Positions 1 through 7,581 are shown, counted from the stretch's first letter. The stretch is 40,730 bases of DNA from an uncultured bacterium (GCA_947175015.1 CAMWLE010000025.1:1-40730), one strand, 5' to 3'. Notes: generated from the letters alone by a model not told the origin. Program-made: numbers and translations.

Positions 1-51
1 CTGCATTAAAGGCGTCGGAGGCCTTCGTTCTATCCATTAGACTACGGATGC
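1..51 (-). tRNA. tRNA-Arg (anticodon CCG), 3' part cut by window edge
   Basis: Read on the minus strand the sequence begins with GCATCCG as the 5' acceptor strand, then a D arm containing AATGGATAGA. The anticodon stem AAGGC/GCCTT encloses the seven-base loop CTCCGAC, so the anticodon is CCG and decodes the Arg codon CGG. The variable loop, T arm and 3' acceptor strand lie beyond the left edge of the window. The assignment rests on the complete D and anticodon arms. Confidence 0.85.
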
Positions 52-133
52 AAATGTTACAGAATTGTTACATCACCCTGAATTATAATATCACAAAATA
101 TTTAATATGTCTACCATGAATTTAAGGAATTTC

Positions 134-1045
134 TTAGAAAATTATTTTGACCTTTTTTTCAATGAAATCATAATAATAAAGACTGTCGGAAAGAACCTCT
201 TCTGGTGCAACTTGAGTACTATTTACCTGCGCTATCATTTTCTTAAGAGCTTCCGTTTCGTCCCTGCCCGAATCTATCAGAAGAATCACCTCATGAATAG
301 AACTGGGCAGCACATAAACGCCTTTTGTCCACCTGGCAGCTATTTCATCTAACACGCCCGGATAAAGCATACATACGGCACCCTGCACTCTTCTATCGTT
401 GCTCAACACCCACATAGGATCTTCCTGGAATAAATCATCCTGTGCAACATCTTCTGCTTCCTCGCAAAGATCCTCTCCCAATATCTCTTTCAGAACCGAG
501 CTCATAGAATGACACTCCCATGGAAACAATTCTGGCGTATTTCTCTGCGCAAGCTTCAGCAACTCCGCGGTACATGTATCCCACAGTTCCAAGTGGGAAT
601 TGTGCACCAGAATCGCCCCTTCTCCCAAAACATCTCCTTGATACGCATAGTAAAAACACAAAGCCAGATCAAGGAATTCAATATAGGGCACATCCGCAAG
701 CAGTTCTTCGTTCCCCTTTCTGCCAACCAGACGGTAACAAATCCTGTCCTTTACCTCGTCAAAGGAGCGAAAAAATTCCATATCAATTTTTCCCTTCGGC
801 GTATCCTTGCGGTAAATGGATACTAATCTCCGAACAATCTCTGAAAAAAACACCCCCGACTCATATTCTTCAAAAAAAGTATCCAGGTAAATGGTTGGAA
901 CCACATTCTTCTGAGAAAATATCAGCATTCCATGAAGAATTACACCATTATTCTTTCTCACTTCCTTAAGTTCTACCCGATACCCCTTTCCAAGCTCTTT
1001 TTTTACCGCATTACAGACTTTTTCTGCAAATTCTTTTATTTCCAC
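134..1045 (-). CDS. DUF5688 family protein
   Basis: A 303-residue soluble protein with no signal peptide and no membrane segment. Its opening (MEIKEFAEKV, then a lysine-rich stretch and a GVILHGMLI segment) and its general layout match DUF5688, a family of unknown function that I associate with Lachnospiraceae, where it often occurs in many copies per genome. The start is a GTG codon (1043-1045) preceded by AGAGGGAAAGT. No catalytic motif is obvious and no function should be assigned. It lies downstream of efp in the same direction, separated by a 429-base gap, and so is probably its own unit. Confidence 0.75.
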   Translation of the reverse strand: MEIKEFAEKVCNAVKKELGKGYRVELKEVRKNNGVILHGMLIFSQKNVVPTIYLDTFFEEYESGVFFSEIVRRLVSIYRKDTPKGKIDMEFFRSFDEVKDRICYRLVGRKGNEELLADVPYIEFLDLALCFYYAYQGDVLGEGAILVHNSHLELWDTCTAELLKLAQRNTPELFPWECHSMSSVLKEILGEDLCEEAEDVAQDDLFQEDPMWVLSNDRRVQGAVCMLYPGVLDEIAARWTKGVYVLPSSIHEVILLIDSGRDETEALKKMIAQVNSTQVAPEEVLSDSLYYYDFIEKKVKIIF

Positions 1046-1071
1046 ACTTTCCCTCTTTCTGCGCTATATAT

Positions 1072-1195
1072 GATTTGCAATCGCAATTTGCAATCTTGAT
1101 TTTTCACGATTTGCAATCCTGCTCTTCAAACTCGGATTATCACCCTATGATTTGTAAAGATTTTATGCCAAGATGCTCAATCAAAGATTTGCAAT
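1072..1195. repeat. Short dispersed repeat GATTTGCAATC (four copies) in the DUF5688/efp gap
   Basis: GATTTGCAATC or a one-base variant occurs at 1072-1082, 1085-1095, 1108-1118 and (last base different) 1186-1195, all in the same direction, just upstream of the minus-strand DUF5688 gene. The rest of the gap (1196-1474) holds no convincing gene, RNA or strong terminator. The copies could be protein-binding sites or decayed repeat DNA. Confidence 0.6.
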
Positions 1196-1474
1196 ATCGT
1201 CGCACGCAACAGCGCTTGCGCACAATCCACATGGTACATTACCCGGTTTTGTGCATAAAGGCAACATACCCTTTCTACAGCGGGAAAATAATCGCCTTAC
1301 AAGCTTTCAATTGTGTATGAAATAAAAATAAAATGCAGTCTGCCAAAAGAGAATACTTGCTGCCTCCGCACGCTCAAAACAATGTTTTTCTAACAAAACA
1401 GGAATAATGGCAGCTTTGCGGAGCCAGACTTATCACAGCACTGAAATTCAATTGCCACATCAAAAAGGGAAACA

Positions 1475-2032
1475 CTATACACGGGATAAATATTCACCCG
1501 TTCTGGTATCAATCTTGATTTTGTCACCCTGTTCTACAAATAAAGGCACTGAAACCTGTGCTCCTGTCTCCACCGTAGCAGGTTTAGATGCGCCTGTAGC
1601 CGTATCTCCCTTGAATCCGGGTTCTGTCTCCGTGATCACCAGCTCTACAAATAAAGGCGGTTCCACTGAAAACACACTGCCGTTATGGGAACAGATTTTG
1701 CACATCTCATTCTCTTTTACAAATTTCAAAGCATCTCCCACATTCTCGGCATTCAGTGCGATCTGCTCATAATTTTCCGTATCCATGAAATAGAACAAAT
1801 CTCCATCAGAATACAGATACTGCATATCTTTTCTATCAATACGCGCCTGAGGGCATTTCTCCGTAGGCCGAAAGGTCTTCTCAACCACACCGCCACTTTT
1901 GATATTCTTCAGCTTCGTTCTGACGAAAGCCGCACCCTTTCCAGGCTTTACATGCTGGAATTCAATAATCTGGTACACATTATTATCGTACTCAATCGTA
2001 ATACCATTTCTGAAATCACCTGCAGAAATCAT
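1475..2032 (-). CDS. efp: Elongation factor P
   Basis: A 185-residue protein, the usual EF-P length. EF-P binds between the P and E sites of the ribosome and relieves stalling at polyproline stretches. The N-terminal KOW-like domain carries the loop [10 protein letters not shown], in which Lys32 occupies the position that is modified in many bacteria. The two C-terminal OB domains follow, ending in the conserved [16 protein letters not shown]. The start is ATG with AGGAGG eight bases upstream. The gene lies 99 bases downstream of the aroK-aroQ fusion on the same strand. No EF-P modification enzyme (epmA, earP or ymfI type) is visible in the window. Confidence 0.97.
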   Translation of the reverse strand: MISAGDFRNGITIEYDNNVYQIIEFQHVKPGKGAAFVRTKLKNIKSGGVVEKTFRPTEKCPQARIDRKDMQYLYSDGDLFYFMDTENYEQIALNAENVGDALKFVKENEMCKICSHNGSVFSVEPPLFVELVITETEPGFKGDTATGASKPATVETGAQVSVPLFVEQGDKIKIDTRTGEYLSRV

Positions 2033-2131
2033 ATTATCTTCCTCCTAATTTTGTTCACAATATAATTCTTTATTAGTGTAATATAAAAAGATGACGATTT
2101 CAACTGTTTTTTGAAAAAAATTTCATAACTG

Positions 2132-3085
2132 TTATATTTTGTTAATTTTCTGTATCAAAAAATTAATCGCCTGCATGTATCCCTCCAGCCCCTGACCATA
2201 AATCTGTTTGTCACACACTTCGGCAGTGACGGACACTTTTCTGAATGCTTCCCGTTTGGTAATATCCGAAATATGGATTTCCACCTTAGGTATCGTAATG
2301 CTGGCAAGTGCATCCCGGATTGCATAACTGTAATGTGTATATGCTCCCGGATTAATCACAATCCCCTGGGTGCCGTCAAAGTATGCCTCCTGAATTCTAT
2401 CAATAATAGCACCCTCATGATTGCTCTGAAACACTGTAATATCGTTTCCGGTTTCCTTCGCCTTCTTTTGAATCATGTCCAGCAGATATTGATAATCCTC
2501 CGTACCATATACACTTTTTTCCCTGATTCCCAGAAAATTAATATTCGGTCCATTGATAACCAGTAGTTTCATTTTACGAATCTCCTTTGTAATCACTTCC
2601 TGAATCTCATCAATCTCCATATCATCCACATCCACAATGATATCCGCACAGGATTCATATGCCTCTTTTCGACTCTCCAAAAGCTCTCTGATCCGCTCTA
2701 AAGGATTCTCGCATTGCAGCAGCGGCCTGGTAGTATCCCATTTCAAACGCTCATACACAGTCTCCGGGCGTACCCGCAGATACACCACTGTCCCAAGCTG
2801 CTTCATAAGCTCCCTGTTACGGGGTGCAATCGGAGTGCCTCCTCCAACGGAAAAAATACCTTTGCGCTTCTTATCTGCCAATTCCTGCAGCAATGCTGTC
2901 TCCTGCTGCCGAAAATAACCTTCACCCTGATTCGCAAAAATCTCATTGATCGTACAGCCTTCCCGGCGCTCTATCAGCTTATCCGTATCTTCCACAGGCA
3001 CTCGCAGCTTATAGGAAAGCCGCAATCCCACTGAAGTTTTCCCACTCCCCATAAACCCGATCAAAATGATGGTCTCTCGTTTCAT
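2132..3085 (-). CDS. aroK-aroQ: Bifunctional shikimate kinase / type II 3-dehydroquinate dehydratase
   Basis: A single 317-residue frame with two complete enzymes of the shikimate pathway. Residues 1-171 are a shikimate kinase with the P-loop GFMGSGKT, the DTD substrate motif, the GGG segment and the lid region around TRPLL. Residues 172-317 are a type II dehydroquinase (dehydroquinate to dehydroshikimate) with NGPNINFLG, the catalytic Tyr of the SVYGTE loop, NPGAYTHYS and EIHISDI. The frame is open for 42 more codons upstream, but that stretch is made of a tandem repeat. GGAGG six bases before ATG 3083-3085 favours the start given. Both domains have stand-alone lengths. A good ribosome-binding site survives in front of the dehydroquinase part, so AroQ may also be made alone. 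aroE is immediately upstream. Confidence 0.93.
   Translation of the reverse strand: MKRETIILIGFMGSGKTSVGLRLSYKLRVPVEDTDKLIERREGCTINEIFANQGEGYFRQQETALLQELADKKRKGIFSVGGGTPIAPRNRELMKQLGTVVYLRVRPETVYERLKWDTTRPLLQCENPLERIRELLESRKEAYESCADIIVDVDDMEIDEIQEVITKEIRKMKLLVINGPNINFLGIREKSVYGTEDYQYLLDMIQKKAKETGNDITVFQSNHEGAIIDRIQEAYFDGTQGIVINPGAYTHYSYAIRDALASITIPKVEIHISDITKREAFRKVSVTAEVCDKQIYGQGLEGYMQAINFLIQKINKI
2570..2588 (-). promoter_or_regulatory. Internal ribosome-binding site and ATG for a separate AroQ
   Basis: Within the aroK-aroQ frame, AAAGGAG (plus 2582-2588) lies nine bases before the ATG at 2570-2572, which begins MKLLVINGPN, the normal N-terminus of a free type II dehydroquinase. This is seen directly. 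That a 146-residue AroQ is made in addition to the fusion is inferred. Confidence 0.6.
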
Positions 3086-3130
3086 TTCCTGCCTCCATTT
3101 AACGTTTCTCAGCGGCATCTCAGGTTGCCT

Positions 3131-3206
3131 GCCATTTCTCAGCCGCAAGTCGCCTTCTTGGGTCACTCGCCATTTCTCAGCCGCAAGTCGCCTTCTTGGG
3201 TCACTC
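3131..3206. repeat. Perfect 38-bp tandem duplication between aroE and aroK-aroQ
   Basis: Two identical 38-bp copies (3131-3168 and 3169-3206), with degenerate pieces on both sides around TTTCTCAGC at 3105 and TATCTCAG at 3211. The repeat lies in the leader of aroK-aroQ and keeps the kinase frame open, giving a spurious N-terminal extension rich in Arg and Glu. Its function is unknown. Confidence 0.85.
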
Positions 3207-3229
3207 GTCATATCTCAGTCAAGCTTCTA

Positions 3230-4099
3230 TCAGATGCCCATTGCCTGTTTCATTTCCTCATAAGCCCTTTCCGCCAAAGCCTTATCCACCTGCCTGCCCG
3301 TCCAGAGTTCATAAGCAATAATACCTTGATACAGCAGCATTTTTAACCCATTAAATGCTCTTCCCCCTTTTGCCCCCACCAATTCCATAAAACGTGTCCG
3401 GGCCGGATTAAAGATTAAGTCGTAACCTGTATGGATCTTTTGATAAAATCCCGCTTCTTCAATCACGGCTTCCTCCGTATTGGGAAACATCCCCACATTG
3501 GTGGCCTGGACAGCCAAATATCTTTCCCCCTCCGGTAATTGCGTATAATCAGTCAATGACATGGCGGATGCAAGCTTTTTCTCCGCTATCATGTTCACTT
3601 CTTCCGCCACTTGACCAGCTTTATCCAAAGTGCGGTTCATAAGAATAATTCTCGCCGCCCCCTTCCTTGCGGCTAAAATGGCCACCGCTCTGGCCACACC
3701 GCCCGCTCCCAGAATCAACACCTGTTCTCCCTCTATTGATACCCCGTCTTCACACATGGCACGATACAACCCAGGCATATCCGTATTATACCCCTTATAA
3801 CCGCCCTCCACACGCACTAAGGTGTTCACCGCTCCGATGGTTTCTGCCAGAGAATCTATTTCATTCAAAAAGGGAATGACCTGACTCTTATATGGAACCG
3901 TTATATTCAATCCCAATAGATTCAGCCCATACGCCCCTTTTATGGCCGCTTCCAGACAGCCTTCCGGCACATGAAAAGGTACATAGACCAGGTTCTCTTC
4001 CATGGCTTTGGCAAGTGTATTGTGTATGGCCGGCGACATAGTATGTTCCACCGGATTTCCAACCAATCCACAAGTTCGAGTATAGCCATTGATTTTCAT
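3230..4099 (-). CDS. aroE: Shikimate dehydrogenase
   Basis: A 289-residue protein that reduces 3-dehydroshikimate to shikimate with NADPH. Visible signatures are the substrate segment GNPVEHTMSPAIHN, the catalytic lysine of LNITVPYK (Lys71), Asn92 in GAVNT, Asp107 in YNTD, the dinucleotide loop GAGGVARA, and the NRT motif typical of NADP specificity. The usual HS-x-SP substrate motif reads HT-x-SP here, so one of the two serines that hold the shikimate carboxylate is replaced by threonine. This is a conservative change. The start is ATG with GGAGG upstream. The gene precedes the kinase/dehydroquinase fusion, so three consecutive shikimate steps are encoded side by side. Confidence 0.96.
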   Translation of the reverse strand: MKINGYTRTCGLVGNPVEHTMSPAIHNTLAKAMEENLVYVPFHVPEGCLEAAIKGAYGLNLLGLNITVPYKSQVIPFLNEIDSLAETIGAVNTLVRVEGGYKGYNTDMPGLYRAMCEDGVSIEGEQVLILGAGGVARAVAILAARKGAARIILMNRTLDKAGQVAEEVNMIAEKKLASAMSLTDYTQLPEGERYLAVQATNVGMFPNTEEAVIEEAGFYQKIHTGYDLIFNPARTRFMELVGAKGGRAFNGLKMLLYQGIIAYELWTGRQVDKALAERAYEEMKQAMGI

Positions 4100-4214
4100 T
4101 CTCTGTTCCTCCTTCCATTCCGAACTGTATTGTCAAATACACGCCAGCCGTCAGACGCCATACGTCATCCGGTCAACGCTGCTGTAAAACACCGTTATCA
4201 TCCCATAACTCTTT

Positions 4215-4721
4215 TTAATCATTTTTTCTATGTTTTCTATGATAAAAAAATAATACAATCCATTCCAGACGACGTTTTAAAACAATCTGTATTTCCTCTT
4301 TGGGATGAATTGGTTTTACAAGCCAGGTTGTGATACCAGCCTTTTTCGCTCCCCAGATATCCGTAAACAACTGATCCCCTACAAATATCGTATTCTTTGG
4401 TATGGTTCCCATAAGACTCATGGCCTTCTCATACCCCTCCCTTCCGGGTTTGCCGGCCTTGAAAATATACTTTGACCCTACACCATCATTGAACAATTTA
4501 ACCCGTGGTTCCTTATTATTGGACAGCAACACTGTCCGAAAGCCTATTTTGTGCAATCTGACAAACAATGCGGCTGCACGCTCATCTGCCGGTGCGCCAT
4601 GAGGCACCAATGTATTGTCTATATCAAAGATCACCCCCCGGCAGCCTTTTTCATACAGACTCTCATAATCAATATCGTATGCACTTCCCACTTCATGATC
4701 CGGATAAAAGACCTCCAACAT
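4215..4721 (-). CDS. YqeG family HAD-type phosphatase
   Basis: A 168-residue haloacid-dehalogenase superfamily protein of subclass IIIA. Motif I is FDIDNTLV with nucleophile Asp33 and Asp35, motif II is LLSNN, motif III is the lysine in KAGKPG, and motif IV is VGDQLFTDIWGA. Length and motif spelling match the YqeG family. In Bacillus the yqeG relative sits beside yqeH and aroE; here it also precedes aroE. The physiological substrate is not established for the family. AGGAGG lies twelve bases upstream of the ATG, somewhat long, so the exact start is less certain than the identity. Confidence 0.9.
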   Translation of the reverse strand: MLEVFYPDHEVGSAYDIDYESLYEKGCRGVIFDIDNTLVPHGAPADERAAALFVRLHKIGFRTVLLSNNKEPRVKLFNDGVGSKYIFKAGKPGREGYEKAMSLMGTIPKNTIFVGDQLFTDIWGAKKAGITTWLVKPIHPKEEIQIVLKRRLEWIVLFFYHRKHRKND

Positions 4722-4872
4722 ATGACTATTCTACCTCCTGATTCCAGTACCATCCCTGCACTGCAATAAAAAGATTCCCTGCGTTTCTATGAGTTGTTCC
4801 AAACGGCTGTCCTGTTTGTTCTCAATTTCCTGCTGGCGCTTTGGTTGAACTCTTTATAGTTCCCCAGTCATT

Positions 4873-5265
4873 TCACAGCTTGTCCACAGCTTCTTTGATA
4901 TAATCTCCTAACTTTTTACTCTCCACCCCCATCACTTGCACATGGCAGCGGCTCACTGGAATCAGCAGAATTTGGGCATTGCTCGAAGCCACTGCCTCCG
5001 CCATTTTAGGGGTAATTTCCCCCATCATAGCGTTCGCCACCACTATGCCGATAGGCCCTACAATCGCATCCACCCGACTGCTGTTGTAAATCACCGCATT
5101 TTCTCCTGTGGCACCCAATGCCGTACCACCTTTCATCATATTAGAAGTAGCTGCGGCATTGGTTCCCACAGCAATTAACTCATATTCCGGATTTCTCAAA
5201 TGTAATTCTTCCACAAGGCTGCGTCCCACGCCGCCGCCCTGTCCGTCCATGATCATTATTTTCAT
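4873..5265 (-). CDS. DUF3842 family protein
   Basis: A 130-residue protein beginning MKIMIMDGQGGGVGRSLVEE, with a glycine-rich N-terminal loop that looks like a nucleotide- or cofactor-binding strand-loop-helix. It is followed by the alanine-rich segment GTNAAATSNMMKGG and the patch SRCHVQVMGV. This matches DUF3842, whose function is unknown. The start is ATG with GGGAGG five bases upstream. It has its own good promoter at 5345-5373 and runs towards the yqeG-aroE block. Confidence 0.8.
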   Translation of the reverse strand: MKIMIMDGQGGGVGRSLVEELHLRNPEYELIAVGTNAAATSNMMKGGTALGATGENAVIYNSSRVDAIVGPIGIVVANAMMGEITPKMAEAVASSNAQILLIPVSRCHVQVMGVESKKLGDYIKEAVDKL

Positions 5266-5344
5266 ACCAACCTCCCTGCCGCAACTGCGCGGCGCCCCAA
5301 TCCGGATGAAAAATACCGCATTCCAATGGAATGATAATGTTCAA

Positions 5345-5373
5345 ATTATATCACATCAAAAAAACAATGTCAC
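5345..5373 (-). promoter_or_regulatory. Sigma-A promoter for the DUF3842 gene
   Basis: On the minus strand, GTGACA (plus 5368-5373) and TATAAT (plus 5345-5350) are separated by exactly 17 bases. The -10 is perfect and the -35 matches five of six. Predicted transcription starts about 75 bases before the DUF3842 ATG. Confidence 0.65.
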
Positions 5374-5379
5374 TATGAA

Positions 5380-5421
5380 AAAATATGTCATTGAACAAAA
5401 TATGTCATTGAACAAAATATG
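5380..5421. repeat. 17-bp tandem repeat, 2.5 copies, upstream of the DUF3842 promoter
   Basis: AAAATATGTCATTGAAC occurs at 5380-5396 and 5397-5413, and its first eight bases recur at 5414-5421. The repeats lie just upstream of the minus-strand -35 box, where activator or repressor sites could be. On the minus strand each copy contains TGACA, as does the -35 itself. Confidence 0.75.
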
Positions 5422-5517
5422 CAGTAGTGTTACTGGTCACAGAGAGTAACTGGCAATTCAGCCATGCAGAACCATGCAGAAATGTTACTATTTGCAAATA
5501 AAAATTCAAATTTCATC

Positions 5518-5545
5518 TTGACATACATATCACTCTCAGTATAAT
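5518..5545 (+). promoter_or_regulatory. Consensus sigma-A promoter for the ECF S-component leader
   Basis: TTGACA (5518-5523), a 16-base spacer and TATAAT (5540-5545): both hexamers are perfect. Transcription should begin near 5552, about 356 bases before the ATG at 5908, giving an unusually long leader. Confidence 0.75.
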
Positions 5546-5558
5546 AATTATATATATT

Positions 5559-5757
5559 CGTTTCAGGGAGAAACGGTGCATTTAGAAAAATGCCGACTTC
5601 ATTTGGAAGTACCAATATTATGACCGTTCTGAGTTTGATCAAAGTGATGTATTTGCAATTTCAAGTACCATAACAAAATATGAATAAACATTATAACATG
5701 CCAGGAAGGCAGGATATCCTTTGGAAAAGGGTTGTGCTTTCGTGGCTTTTATTATGT
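5559..5757 (+). ncRNA. Candidate structured 5' leader (riboswitch-like) of the ECF S-component gene
   Basis: Three hairpins follow the promoter in tandem: CGTTTC/GAAACG (5559-5575), GCATTT/AAATGC (5578-5593) and ACTTC/GAAGT (5596-5610). Alternatively AACGGT (5572-5577) can pair perfectly with ACCGTT (5623-5628), enclosing hairpins two and three as a three-way junction and competing with hairpin one. Further down, 5699-5745 can form a roughly ten-pair stem (GCCAGGAAGG with CTTTCGTGGC, one mismatch) enclosing CCTTT/AAAGG, followed by TTTTATT. This resembles an aptamer plus a terminator. It matches no riboswitch consensus that I recognise. The rest of the leader (5758-5907) shows no further structure to me. 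Confidence 0.45.
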
Positions 5758-5907
5758 TTATTTTCTTTTCCACTTTTATTCAATCCACCATTTCATAATA
5801 GAAATTAGAAATTGCAGTGAAATGTTACCGTTTGACCAATCACCGAACCGTTATCCAAAACATTTCAGGACTTCCGGAAAAAACAGAAAAAGAAAGAGGT
5901 AAAAATC

Positions 5908-6474
5908 ATGAACAAACTATCAAACCTGACAAAATGTGCCACCACTGCTGTGTGCATTGCTCTCTGTGTAGTACTTCCTATGGGATTGCATGCTATACCA
6001 AATGCTGGTACTCTGCTCTCCCCCATGCATATCCCTGTACTTTTGTGCGGTCTCGTATGTGGCTGGCCTTATGGACTGCTCTGTGGACTGACAGGTCCTG
6101 CACTTTCTTGCTTTATCACAAGTATGCCCGGAATGGGCTACCTGCCCACAATGATGGTAGAATTGGCATTATATGGTCTGATCAGCGGCCTGTTAATTCA
6201 TTTTATCCGCACCGGACATCTAATGGCCGATCTCTATATCAGTCTTGTAGTCGCCATGTTGGCAGGACGCATCCTTACCGGTATTGCCAGAGCCTTGATA
6301 TTCGCTGCAGGCAGTTATTCCTGGAAGGCCTGGGCAACTGGCTATTTTGTATCCAGCTTCCCTGGAATTATTCTCCAACTGATATTGCTCCCTATCTTAT
6401 ATCTGGCTTTACAAAGAGCCCATTTGATTCCTGCCCGTTATGACAAAAACCGCTCACAACCCAAAACAATATGA
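5908..6474 (+). CDS. ECF transporter S component (substrate unknown)
   Basis: A 188-residue integral membrane protein with about six hydrophobic segments. It shows the typical S-component pattern LSPMHIPVLLCGLVCGWPYGLLCGLTGP near residues 37-65, followed by a MMVELALYGLISGLL helix. S components bind a vitamin or similar small molecule and work with a shared ECF module (EcfT, EcfA, EcfA'), which is not encoded here, so this is probably a group II solitary S component. The substrate cannot be read from the sequence. The start is ATG with AGAGG upstream. The promoter and structured leader suggest expression controlled by a metabolite. A strong terminator follows. Confidence 0.85.
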   Translation: MNKLSNLTKCATTAVCIALCVVLPMGLHAIPNAGTLLSPMHIPVLLCGLVCGWPYGLLCGLTGPALSCFITSMPGMGYLPTMMVELALYGLISGLLIHFIRTGHLMADLYISLVVAMLAGRILTGIARALIFAAGSYSWKAWATGYFVSSFPGIILQLILLPILYLALQRAHLIPARYDKNRSQPKTI

Positions 6475-6528
6475 ATACCCTCCGACATAATACTACTTTA
6501 TAATCTCATAACAACTTCTTCACACGCC

Positions 6529-6559
6529 AAAGGGCCTGTCACATTCTGACAGACCCTTT
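6529..6559 (+). terminator. Intrinsic terminator after the ECF S-component gene
   Basis: AAAGGG and CTGTCA pair with TGACAG and CCCTTT around the loop CATTC, with one mismatch. A T-rich tract follows. It lies 55 bases after the stop codon. Confidence 0.85.
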
Positions 6560-6690
6560 CATTATCTAATTTCTTTATCTAATTTTTTAATATCATTTTT
6601 TATCTTGTTTTCTTTATCCTATTTTCTTTACCCTGTCTTTCCTTATCTTTTTTTATCTTGTCTTCTCTTATACTGCTTCTAATCTTCATC
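6560..6690. repeat. Pyrimidine-rich low-complexity tract with TTTATCT/TTTATCTTG micro-repeats
   Basis: The plus strand is almost purely T and C, with repeated TTTATCT, TTATCTT and TTTTCTTTA words. No gene or RNA can be supported here or in the remainder of the gap up to 6933. Confidence 0.6.
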
Positions 6691-6933
6691 TCTAAATGTA
6701 CAGGCTTCCCACCTCTTCAAACATTCCTCTGTTCTATTCTTATGTTCTGCACATCATGTCTTTCCGATTTTTGCAGGATAGGCTTATATCATTAAAAAAA
6801 TACATATTTATTGTCATATTCCCTTACATCTGCCCAACTATAATAGGTGCACAAATCAGGATTGCAATACATGAACATACAATATAACTTTAATTTAGAA
6901 ACCAATCAATGAATTCCCCTTCTATCAATCTTT

Positions 6934-7305
6934 CTACATATTCTGCATTTTATCAATCAATGCATTCAATTTAGCTATATCATCCTCTTTTACTTTTGTA
7001 CTACCAAGCAATGCAACACAGAAATTTTCAAGCTTTCCGCCATAGAAATTGTCCAGAATCCCCTGTGTCTGTTTCATCAACAGCTCTTCCTCTGTCAGTG
7101 CCGGCTGTACATATCCACGTTTGCGCTTTACAATCTCCTTACCGTCTAAACGTGACAGCAAGGTATTCAAGGTCTGTCTCTTCCAATCTCTACCTCTTTG
7201 TTTCATCTGTTCCAGCAATTCCGCTGTTTGAACTGGTTCCTCATGTTCCCATAATACCTCCAACACCGCTCTCTCTGCGTCTGTTACCTTATAATCCTTT
7301 TCCAT
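6934..7305 (-). CDS. BlaI/MecI/CopY family transcriptional repressor
   Basis: A 123-residue winged-helix protein. The N-terminal DNA-binding part (residues 1-75) has the family pattern VTDAERAVLEVLWEHEEPV, then a recognition helix around RQTLNTLLSRLDGKEIVKRKRGY. A helical dimerisation tail with the QTQGILDNFYGG segment follows, all normal for BlaI/MecI. In the classical systems the repressor is cleaved by a BlaR1/MecR1 sensor protease. No such sensor, beta-lactamase or copper gene is nearby, so the regulon is unknown. The start is ATG with AGGAGG. A GACATG/CATGTC inverted repeat lies just upstream and may be its own operator. Confidence 0.9.
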   Translation of the reverse strand: MEKDYKVTDAERAVLEVLWEHEEPVQTAELLEQMKQRGRDWKRQTLNTLLSRLDGKEIVKRKRGYVQPALTEEELLMKQTQGILDNFYGGKLENFCVALLGSTKVKEDDIAKLNALIDKMQNM

Positions 7306-7326
7306 TATGTCACCTCCTTCCTAATG

Positions 7327-7362
7327 GACATGTTAATGTTACTATAAATTTATGTTCATGTC
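7327..7362. promoter_or_regulatory. Possible operator: GACATG/CATGTC inverted repeat upstream of the BlaI-type gene
   Basis: GACATG (7327-7332) and CATGTC (7357-7362) are perfect inverted arms 24 bases apart, with partial symmetry between them. They lie 22-57 bases upstream of the repressor start. BlaI-type repressors commonly autoregulate through dyads rich in ACA and TGT, which makes this a reasonable but unproven operator. Confidence 0.4.
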
Positions 7363-7433
7363 AAAGACTTTTCAAAAATTACCATAAAAGTCATCACAAA
7401 ATTAGTAAATTGCCATACGAATCAATTCACATG

Positions 7434-7479
7434 AAAAACGCTGTACAAGGTGAATCTGTTCCTCTTGTACAGCGTTTTT
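7434..7479 (-). terminator. Bidirectional-looking terminator after the 146-residue gene
   Basis: AAAAACGCTGTACAAG (7434-7449) pairs perfectly with CTTGTACAGCGTTTTT (7464-7479). On the minus strand it lies about 100 bases after the stop of the gene ending at 7582 and ends in five Us. The rest of the gap 7363-7581 shows nothing else. Confidence 0.8.
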
Positions 7480-7581
7480 ACGCGTGCAAATCCCACACTC
7501 TTTCCTGTTATTGTCAGCGTACTTTGCAAGTTCAGAACTTTTTAGATTTCATGGTCAGCTATCCTGCTTCCAAAAAGAATA

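Noticed and set aside
1072..1195. CRISPR array in the GATTTGCAATC repeats
   Set aside because: The repeat is only 10-11 bases, the spacing is irregular and no cas gene is present.
5559..5640. Purine or THF riboswitch in the ECF-S leader
   Set aside because: The three-way-junction outline is suggestive but conserved junction and loop bases of those classes are absent, so it is left as unclassified.
5430..5642. 70-codon minus-strand frame covering the ECF-S promoter and leader hairpins
   Set aside because: No ribosome-binding site, no protein-like pattern, and it overlaps a perfect divergent promoter and the leader structures.
5817..6443. 208-codon plus-strand frame overlapping the ECF S component
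   Set aside because: Out-of-frame shadow with low-quality composition (His, Cys and Ser runs). The 5908 frame has the membrane pattern and ribosome-binding site.
6696..6887. 63-codon plus-strand frame downstream of the ECF-S terminator
   Set aside because: No ribosome-binding site, A/T-rich chance composition, and no supporting promoter.
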